Below, piece after piece: positions 57,720 through 64,000 of a DNA stretch of 64,000 bases (its first letter is position 1; each line of letters opens with the position of its first letter). The notes under the pieces were generated by a model. The model saw only the letters and a list, made by a program, of their open reading frames with translations. It was not told where the DNA came from and made no database searches. Location: positions 1,653,501 through 1,717,500 of the forward strand of contig NZ_JAMQPV010000001.1 in NCBI RefSeq assembly GCF_026151395.1, given 5' to 3'. The translations under genes were made by a program, and so were the position numbers. This DNA is from Leptospira limi. GTDB lineage: Bacteria; Spirochaetota; Leptospiria; Leptospirales; Leptospiraceae.

Positions 57720-58664
57720 CTATTTAACAAAATTCAGGATTTTATTTTTGATCCAAAGGTAGATCATGTGGAAATAGTTTGGTTTTCGTATATATCCTAA
57801 TTTTCTTAATTGGTCCTTGTTTTGAAACCCTTTCAGTTTGTCCGGATTGGCAATTGTTAATATTTCACTGATTTTGTTTTCTTCAATCATGATGAATTGT
57901 ACAAAATTAGGAAATCCGTCTTTCCCATAACCGATGGTGACGGGACTCCCATTCGCATAACCAAAGTAAACCGATGATGAATTAGTTGCCTTTTTTGTTG
58001 TTTGTTTTAAGAATGTTATGACTCGAATGATTCCAGGAATCGGAATCCTTGCTGCATGGACTTTCCCACCACCATCAGAATAAGCAATCACATCCTCTTT
58101 GAGTAATTGGGAAAGTGCGTTTGTATCTTGTTTGATGCAAGCCAAACTGAATTCCATTAGAAGTTTCTCTTGGTGTTTGGGGTCTGGATCAAATTTTTTT
58201 CTTCTTTCTTTTAATGCCTGTTTGGCTCTACTTAGAATTTTCCTTGTGTATCCCGGGGTTTTTCCAATAATTTTTGAGATTAATTCAAAATCAAAATCAA
58301 ACGATTCACGTAATAAAAAAACTGCACGTTCAAATGGATTTAATGTTTCCAGTAATACTAAAAATGCAAAATTTATTTTTTCATCATCAATACTGGAAGT
58401 GAATTCAGGAATTGGTTCTGGCAAATAGGGTCCAATGTAGGTTTCCCTTTTGCGTGATGCTTTTTTTAATAAATCAAAGGCAAGCCTTGCCACGATACTT
58501 CCTAAGTAGGATTTAGGATTTTCTACCTTCGTATGATTCACTGAGAGCCACCTAAGGTAACTCTCTTGTAAAATGTCTTCTGCGTCTGCATAACTACCAG
58601 TGATTCGATAGGCAATGGAAAACAAATATGGTTTCCATTCTAAAAAAGATTGTAAATTTTCCAA
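57720..58664 (-). CDS. ECF41-type (SigJ-like) sigma factor with SnoaL-like C-terminal domain
   Basis: 314 residues. Sigma-2 region: SYADAEDILQESYLRWL. Sigma-4 region: FELISKIIGKTPGYTRKILSRAKQAL. The fused C-terminal domain (about 165-300) is SnoaL-like. Three ECF41 marks are present: LPEP at 81-84 in the linker, DGGGK at 197-201 and NPDKL at 273-277. In ECF41 the C-terminal domain controls activity in place of an anti-sigma factor. It starts one base after the oxidoreductase stop, so both share one promoter. Confidence 0.93.
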   Translation of the reverse strand: MENLQSFLEWKPYLFSIAYRITGSYADAEDILQESYLRWLSVNHTKVENPKSYLGSIVARLAFDLLKKASRKRETYIGPYLPEPIPEFTSSIDDEKINFAFLVLLETLNPFERAVFLLRESFDFDFELISKIIGKTPGYTRKILSRAKQALKERRKKFDPDPKHQEKLLMEFSLACIKQDTNALSQLLKEDVIAYSDGGGKVHAARIPIPGIIRVITFLKQTTKKATNSSSVYFGYANGSPVTIGYGKDGFPNFVQFIMIEENKISEILTIANPDKLKGFQNKDQLRKLGYIRKPNYFHMIYLWIKNKILNFVK

Positions 58665-58665
58665 T

Positions 58666-59847
58666 TTATGTTTCTCCCTGTTGGATCATTGTTTCTTTAA
58701 ACTCATTTGAGTTTCTTTGTTCTTTCCCTTTGGGCCAAAAATAAAATCGAAATGGTAGAAACTTCTCCATCCGTAAGACAATCAGTGTAAAACGATTTAC
58801 GCCTTCTTTGATCAATGCGCCTAATTTTCCGTTGATTATTTTTTCTTTTGGAGAATCATCAAAGTTTGTCCATTGGATGAGGCCATCGTTTCTTCCCAGC
58901 GAGACACAACGTCCAAAAAAATGGAATCGAAATGGAGAAATGTTTCGGTTGTGTAATACATCTGAGATCGTGTCGGCAACATAAGCTCCCATTGGTAGGG
59001 CAGTTACACAACCCATTCGCAAATGAGAAGGTTCTAGCTTAGCCGCATCTCCAGCAACATATACATTCTCGTATTTTATGGATCGTAAAAATGGATCAAC
59101 AAAGACTTGGTTGGATTCATTTGTGATAAAGCCAGATTTTGTAAGCAGATCATTAACATGAAAGCCTGTACAGTTTATAAGCGTGTCGTAATTTACTTCG
59201 GTTTGGTCATGGAACTGAATTTTGTTTTTCTCAATCTTATTGATTACCTTCGATTCGATCACTCTGATTCCTAAAGATTCAAACTTATTTTTGATATATT
59301 CCTTGCCAACATTGGAAAAGGATCTTCCAAAATGATTTTGATCCACAATGGTAACATTTGTGTTTGGATGTTTTTCTTTCCATTCGGTAGCAAATTCAAT
59401 TCCTGTTAGACCACCACCCAATATACATAAATCAACTATATCTTGTGGGTGTTTTGATTTTAGAAATAAGTCCAAGGACTCTTTAGATTGGATTGAATTC
59501 TCTTTTTCCATTTTGGTTTTCGTATTTTGGCTTCCAATGGAGACAACCAAATAATCGTAATTGTATACAATTGTGCCTTGATCTGTTTTTACTTCCACTG
59601 CATTGGAATTGGGTGAAATCTTTGATACTTGGCCAATGGTAAACTGAATCTTTTTTCTAATGAGTTCTCGTACCTCTATTTTTTTATCGTTTCTCCCTGA
59701 AGCCAATTCATGGAATCGAATCCTTTCCTGGAAGAACTCAGAATTGGAAATGAGCACTACCTCTATATCCTTATTTTGTTTTTGCAAACGATTGGCGCAG
59801 AGAATGCCCGCATAACCTGCACCTACAATTAAAACCTTTGTTTTCAT
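58666..59847 (-). CDS. NAD(P)/FAD-dependent oxidoreductase (NDH-2-like)
   Basis: 393 residues from the ATG giving MKTKVLIVGAGYAG, with GGGAGG six bases upstream. Two nucleotide-binding loops are visible (GAGYAGILCANRL and LGGGLTGIEFATEW). INCTGFHVND and VYVAGDAAKLEPSHLRMGCVTALPMG match the NADH dehydrogenase-like (COG1252) type. The gene is typical of ECF41 neighbourhoods, whose sigma factors often sit beside an oxidoreductase. The substrate is unknown. It is transcribed from the ECF41-like promoter just upstream. Confidence 0.88.
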   Translation of the reverse strand: MKTKVLIVGAGYAGILCANRLQKQNKDIEVVLISNSEFFQERIRFHELASGRNDKKIEVRELIRKKIQFTIGQVSKISPNSNAVEVKTDQGTIVYNYDYLVVSIGSQNTKTKMEKENSIQSKESLDLFLKSKHPQDIVDLCILGGGLTGIEFATEWKEKHPNTNVTIVDQNHFGRSFSNVGKEYIKNKFESLGIRVIESKVINKIEKNKIQFHDQTEVNYDTLINCTGFHVNDLLTKSGFITNESNQVFVDPFLRSIKYENVYVAGDAAKLEPSHLRMGCVTALPMGAYVADTISDVLHNRNISPFRFHFFGRCVSLGRNDGLIQWTNFDDSPKEKIINGKLGALIKEGVNRFTLIVLRMEKFLPFRFYFWPKGKEQRNSNEFKETMIQQGET

Positions 59848-59865
59848 CGGAAACCTCCCTAACAA

Positions 59866-59892
59866 GACGAATGAAGGGGTGGCTTTGTGACA
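59866..59892 (-). promoter_or_regulatory. ECF41-type promoter
   Basis: On the minus strand the -35 TGTCACA (59886-59892) and the -10 CGTC (59866-59869) are separated by exactly 16 bases, matching the published ECF41 consensus TGTCACA-N16-CGTC. The predicted transcript start is near 59859, about 12 bases before the oxidoreductase ATG. Confidence 0.85.
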
Positions 59893-59947
59893 TTTTTAGG
59901 CAAAAAATAAACTTGCATTAACAAACGATATTGGAACAAGATCACCC

Positions 59948-61204
59948 ATGCAGAAATGGAAACTAAACCTTGTTTTTTGGACAATTTTGATTTTATCCTT
60001 ATTCCCAGGTGCTTTCCTAAGGGGCCAAGGTTTTGATAAAGGAAATTTGATCTTTTATGGAATGGGAATTGGAGGGTTTGGTAACAATTCAGGTACCATT
60101 CAAAAAGGAGTTTTTAATTATAATTTCCCTGGTTATATTGCAGTCAGTTCAGTTCCACCAAACAACATTACTGCGGCCTATTTAAGTTATACGTATTACA
60201 CAGGATTGACTGAAGACAGAACAAAGCTTTCTAGTAAAGGGGGTGAACTCGGATTTGAATATGGAATTTTTAAATATTTTGGGATTGGACTTTCCGCAAC
60301 CAACCAAGTAATTTCTTCCACTAATTTCAGAACTGTTGATCCGAGAGCTGTCACTGGATCTGCATTGTTTGCTGGATCAGTTTCTAACCAACTAGCTTTA
60401 CTAAACGCAGGTGATTTGTTTCAATTTATGTTACAAAAAAAACGAGATTTCTATAATGCGTTAACTGCAGATGTAAATTTATTTTTTCATATAAACCCAA
60501 ATAGTGCGTTTGATCCTTATCTAAAGATTGGGGCAGGTTATGGATCTGAAAATTTATATGGTGGTACTGTGAATCGAGTTTTTGGAGGTCTTGGCATCCG
60601 CTATCATATCACGGATCGATTTTTTCTTAGCGCCGAAGTAGAACACGCAAATACATACATAGTCAATTATAAGGCACCAAATTCTGGTTATCGAAACAAA
60701 GGTAATTATGAAGAGACAGCTGGAAAGTTTGGATTTGGAATTAATTTTTCATTATCAAAAAAGGATCCATATCCATCAGAAGAAACTCCAAAACGAGTGA
60801 TTGATTCCATCCCTAATGATGACCAATTGAAAACAGCAAGTATTCCAAATGAATCAAAACTCGAACGTTTTGTATTCTTTGCAAGTGAGATATTTGATTT
60901 ACCATCCAGTCGAATCCATTTAGAAGGACGCGCAAGGTTAGATGCGATTGCAAGAAGTTTAGAGAATGAATTTAAAGAATATGATATTCTCATCATTACT
61001 TATACGTCTCCTTATAAAGAGGACTTACCAGGTAACTTTGAAAATTATGATTTGGGTTTCGAAAGAGCACAAGCTATCTCTCGTGTACTGAGAGAAAAAG
61101 GTGTGAGCCCGCGTAGGATCATCGACTCCACACAAGGATCGGCCTTGTACACTGTGGAGTCGAAGGAAAAAGTTGTTATCGAACTTCGGAAAAAAGTTAA
61201 GTAA
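59948..61204 (+). CDS. Outer membrane protein with OmpA-like C-terminal region
   Basis: 418 residues with a signal peptide (LVFWTILILSLFPGAFLRGQ). The middle (about 30-275) is glycine- and aromatic-rich with alternating strands (IFKYFGIGLSATNQ, VFGGLGIRYHITDRFFLSAEVEHAN), a beta barrel. The C-terminus (about 305-415) has RIHLEGRARLDAIARSLE, FERAQAISRVLREKGVSPRRI, close to the OmpA peptidoglycan-binding fold, though the usual DxxxxR motif is diverged. It likely ties the outer membrane to the wall. The 3' end overlaps mqo by 8 bases. Confidence 0.82.
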   Translation: MQKWKLNLVFWTILILSLFPGAFLRGQGFDKGNLIFYGMGIGGFGNNSGTIQKGVFNYNFPGYIAVSSVPPNNITAAYLSYTYYTGLTEDRTKLSSKGGELGFEYGIFKYFGIGLSATNQVISSTNFRTVDPRAVTGSALFAGSVSNQLALLNAGDLFQFMLQKKRDFYNALTADVNLFFHINPNSAFDPYLKIGAGYGSENLYGGTVNRVFGGLGIRYHITDRFFLSAEVEHANTYIVNYKAPNSGYRNKGNYEETAGKFGFGINFSLSKKDPYPSEETPKRVIDSIPNDDQLKTASIPNESKLERFVFFASEIFDLPSSRIHLEGRARLDAIARSLENEFKEYDILIITYTSPYKEDLPGNFENYDLGFERAQAISRVLREKGVSPRRIIDSTQGSALYTVESKEKVVIELRKKVK

Positions 61205-62705
61205 CCAAGGTTCTTAATCCCAATAATTCCTCTGTTCTTTTTCGACTCAAGGAGCAGAGTTCTGGCTGATCTTTCATTGATTCACCAAAACTTGGAATCA
61301 TGGTTTTTAACTTATCACTCCATTCTTTGGATTTCATTTCATTTGGAAAACAGTCTGATAATACTTCCAACATGATGGATACAGAAGTTGATGCGCCTGG
61401 GCTTGCACCGAGTAAAGCCGCAAGGGATCCATCTTTTGCTGACACAACTTCTGTTCCAAATTCTAATACACCACCTTCGTCCTCATCTTTTTTGATGACT
61501 TGAACCCTTTGCCCAGCAACAACAAGTTCCCAGTCTTCCGAATTCACTTCAGGGAAATATTCCCTTAATGCTTCGATTCGGTCTTCGTGAGATTGTAATG
61601 CTTGGCTAATCAGATACTTTGTCAAAGGAAGGTTGTGCATCCCTGCAGATAACATTGGGAAAATATTATCAAATTCCAAAGATTTTACTAAATCCAAATA
61701 AGAACCTTTTTTGAGAAATTTTGTCGTAAAACCAGCATAAGGTCCAAATAATAATTCTTTTTTCCCCTCAATGATACGTGTATCCAAATGAGGAACAGAC
61801 ATAGGAGGGGAACCAACATTTGCCTTACCATAAACCTTTGCAAAATGTTCTTTGATGATTTTTTTATTTTTACAACGTAACCATTGGCCACTGACAGGAA
61901 ATCCTCCAAATCCTGATGCCTCAGGTATATCAGATTTTTCTAAAAGAGGTAAACTTCCGCCACCAGCACCAATAAAAACAAATTTTGCTTCATGGTGTTC
62001 TTTTTCATGAGTTTGTAAATTATGAGAAGTTAGGTGCCAGTTACCATTTTCACTTCTTTCTAAATCTTTTACATCTTCAAAATAATGGACATGAACATCG
62101 GAGAACGTTTCTAAATAACGAAACATAGCACGTGTTAAGGTTCCAAAATTGACATCAGTTCCTAAATCCATTCGAGTTGCAGCCACTTTTTGATTTGGAT
62201 CACGACCCTTCATGACTAGGGGGAGCCACTCTGAAATTGTTTTTGTGTCTTCTGTGTAGATCAGTCCATTAAATAGTTCATATTGTTTTAAAGCGGCAAA
62301 TCGTTTCTCTAAAAAACGAACATTTTCATCTCCCCAAACAAAACTAAAATGAGGAACAGAATGGATAAAATCCTCGGGATCGATGATTTGTTTGATGCCC
62401 GCAAGGTAGGCCCAAAATTCCTTAGAAATTTCATACGACTCAGCAATTTGAAGGGCTTTTTTTGTCTGAATGGATCCATCTTCATTCTCAACCGTATAAT
62501 TTAATTCACAAAAAGCAGAGTGTCCTGTTCCTGCATTGTTCCAGGCGTTGGAACTTTCTCTTGCCGCAGCATCGAGTCTCTCTAAAACTGTGATCGTTAG
62601 GTGGGGGTTTAATTCTTTTAATAAAACTCCCAAAGTGGCACTCATGATTCCCGCTCCGATGAGAATCACATCTGACTTAGTTCGAATTGTATCTTTTTCT
62701 TTCAT
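61197..62705 (-). CDS. mqo: Malate:quinone oxidoreductase
   Basis: 502 residues from the ATG giving MKEKDTIRTK, with AAGGA upstream; the frame is open further but those residues do not resemble the family. DVILIGAGIMSATLGVLLKELNP binds FAD. SSNAWNNAGTGHSAFCELNYT, FGPYAGFTTKFLKKG and LGASPGASTSV are Mqo signatures. It oxidises malate and passes electrons to quinone, replacing NAD-dependent malate dehydrogenase in the TCA cycle. Divergent from the metallophosphoesterase. Confidence 0.95.
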   Translation of the reverse strand: MKEKDTIRTKSDVILIGAGIMSATLGVLLKELNPHLTITVLERLDAAARESSNAWNNAGTGHSAFCELNYTVENEDGSIQTKKALQIAESYEISKEFWAYLAGIKQIIDPEDFIHSVPHFSFVWGDENVRFLEKRFAALKQYELFNGLIYTEDTKTISEWLPLVMKGRDPNQKVAATRMDLGTDVNFGTLTRAMFRYLETFSDVHVHYFEDVKDLERSENGNWHLTSHNLQTHEKEHHEAKFVFIGAGGGSLPLLEKSDIPEASGFGGFPVSGQWLRCKNKKIIKEHFAKVYGKANVGSPPMSVPHLDTRIIEGKKELLFGPYAGFTTKFLKKGSYLDLVKSLEFDNIFPMLSAGMHNLPLTKYLISQALQSHEDRIEALREYFPEVNSEDWELVVAGQRVQVIKKDEDEGGVLEFGTEVVSAKDGSLAALLGASPGASTSVSIMLEVLSDCFPNEMKSKEWSDKLKTMIPSFGESMKDQPELCSLSRKRTEELLGLRTLVT

Positions 62706-62775
62706 CCTATCCTTCTTGTATGAATAAAGGTCACTTTCTCTATCAAAAAACTGTCCAATATGTAGGGTATTCTCA

Positions 62776-63975
62776 TTGAAAGCTTTCTTTGTATTTTTGT
62801 CAGTATTAACATCCATACTTGGATTTATCTATTATTATTCTACCTTTCGATTAATCTCAGGACTTTCACTGAATGGTCCTATCGTCACCATGATTCTTGT
62901 CGGAATTGGAGCCCTGGTTCTCCTTGTCCCCTTAACTTATGCCTTTAGTCGTATGTCAAAACGGGAAAAAACCCAGACGTTTTTTGCCTATGTCACTTTC
63001 ACCAATTTTGGATTTTTTTCGATCCTGTTCACTTTGGTTTTGTTAATGGATCTACTACGACTTCTTGATATTGGGATAGTTTCAGATTATTCCAGACTTT
63101 TGTTTTCGACCTTACTACATTTTGGGTTTCCAATTGATGGTGTGACAGAGGTAAAAAACTTTAGTTTGGCGTTTTCTACCATTGTTGTTGCCACTGCACT
63201 GAGTTCTCTTGGGTTTTACAATGCACATGTTCGACTAACCACCAAACATGTCAAAATTCCAGTTAAGAATTTACATCCTGACCTCCATCAATTTAAAATC
63301 GTACAAATTTCAGATGTTCATATAGGTCCCACAATCAAGGAAAAATTCCTACGAAGAGTGGTTGGAAAAATCAACGCACAATCTCCCGATGTTGTTGTCA
63401 TCACTGGAGATTTAGTCGATGGACCAGCGGTGACACTCAAACACCACTTAAAACCTTTGGCTGATATCCAATCAAAATACGGAACCTTTTATGTAACGGG
63501 AAATCATGAATATTATTCCGGAGTTTTATCTTGGTTACCTGAGATTGAAGCTTTAGGAATTCGAGTTTTACTCAATGAGAACGAAACGATCCCAGTAGGG
63601 AATGCAAAATTATTAATGGCAGGTGTGACTGATTTAACCGCTGGATCTATGATTAAATCCCACCAAACAAATCCTAAACGAGCCATGGCTGGTGGGGAAA
63701 ATTCTGATTACAAAATCCTTTTGGCTCACCAACCAAATAGTGTATATGAAGCAAACAAAGTTGGCTTTCATTTACAAATTTCAGGCCATACTCATGGTGG
63801 GCAATTTTTCCCTGGGAACATACTCATATACTTTGCACAAAAATTTGTGGCTGGACTCCATCGATACAAGGATACACAAATTTATGTAAGCCGAGGAACC
63901 GGCTATTGGGGTCCTCCATTCCGTTTGGGTGCTCCCTCTGAGATTTCTGTTTTGGAATTAGAATCTAACCTTTGA
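62776..63975 (+). CDS. Membrane-anchored metallophosphoesterase
   Basis: 399 residues from a TTG. Four or five membrane helices lie in the first 155 residues. The calcineurin-like domain has D180 and H182 (ISDVHIG), GDLVDG at 211-216, GNHEY at 242-246 and SGHTHGGQF, the full set of metal ligands. It resembles the YaeI/YkuE type; members act on lipid or nucleotide phosphoesters. The substrate is unknown. No terminator is visible before the window end. Confidence 0.88.
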   Translation: MKAFFVFLSVLTSILGFIYYYSTFRLISGLSLNGPIVTMILVGIGALVLLVPLTYAFSRMSKREKTQTFFAYVTFTNFGFFSILFTLVLLMDLLRLLDIGIVSDYSRLLFSTLLHFGFPIDGVTEVKNFSLAFSTIVVATALSSLGFYNAHVRLTTKHVKIPVKNLHPDLHQFKIVQISDVHIGPTIKEKFLRRVVGKINAQSPDVVVITGDLVDGPAVTLKHHLKPLADIQSKYGTFYVTGNHEYYSGVLSWLPEIEALGIRVLLNENETIPVGNAKLLMAGVTDLTAGSMIKSHQTNPKRAMAGGENSDYKILLAHQPNSVYEANKVGFHLQISGHTHGGQFFPGNILIYFAQKFVAGLHRYKDTQIYVSRGTGYWGPPFRLGAPSEISVLELESNL

Positions 63976-64000
63976 TTCGAACCATTTTTGTATTTTAAAT

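Noticed and set aside
63973..64000. GGTTCGAATC on the minus strand, tRNA T-loop-like
   Set aside because: The flanking bases do not form a T stem and no acceptor or anticodon arm fits before the window end.

Overview
The window is a compact, AT-rich spirochaete chromosome segment that fits the genus Leptospira. Pointers are LL-diaminopimelate aminotransferase (dapL), 7TM-DISM receptors, many signal-peptide and lipobox proteins, a bactofilin and PP2C-type phosphatases. A saprophytic (L. biflexa-like) member is my inference, partly because of a copper nitrite reductase; species cannot be proven from here. I found no tRNA, rRNA, IS element, prophage or CRISPR array, and no gene-free stretch above 300 bases.

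Layout. 1-2.3 kb (minus): rhomboid protease, lipoate ligase and the 5' part of glyA. 2.3-5.7 kb (plus): an MBL hydrolase and PBP1A. A small TPR-like secreted protein at 5.9 kb follows an excellent sigma-54 promoter. 6.4-9.6 kb (minus): SppA-type protease, MBOAT acyltransferase and a lipoprotein. 9.6-24.8 kb is mostly housekeeping: epimerase, LOG, L28, endonuclease III, UbiA/UbiX, PyrB, DapL, two secreted proteins, a CBS-PAS-Fis regulator, Rho, L31, a NifU/IscU-like protein fused to pentapeptide repeats, and a STAS protein. 25.5-35.6 kb (minus) holds FapA, a glycosyltransferase, two RNA methyltransferases, a 7TM-DISM/PP2C phosphatase, citrate synthase and a lytic transglycosylase. 35.6-41.4 kb (plus) has two conserved unknowns, a bactofilin, PdxA, a membrane protein and a DegT-type aminotransferase. 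41.5-47 kb (minus) is the 2-oxoglutarate dehydrogenase operon in the order sucB-lpdA-sucA.

47.1-64 kb is the most accessory part: gamma-carbonic anhydrase, a GAF-GAF-PP2C phosphatase, a nirK-nirV-sco nitrite reductase operon behind an FNR/DNR-like box, an alpha/beta-hydrolase-like lipoprotein, an SDR enzyme, a 7TM-DISM hybrid histidine kinase, an ECF41-type sigma factor with its oxidoreductase behind a matching ECF41 promoter, an OmpA-like protein, malate:quinone oxidoreductase and a membrane metallophosphoesterase.

Together the genes cover TCA metabolism (gltA, sucAB-lpdA, mqo), envelope growth (PBP1A, SLT, DapL, bactofilin) and a rich signalling set (STAS, two PP2C phosphatases, two DISM receptors, ECF41, sigma-54). 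The strongest leads are the self-contained ECF41 loop, the sigma-54 promoter, the nirK operon with its control site, and the IscU-pentapeptide fusion.
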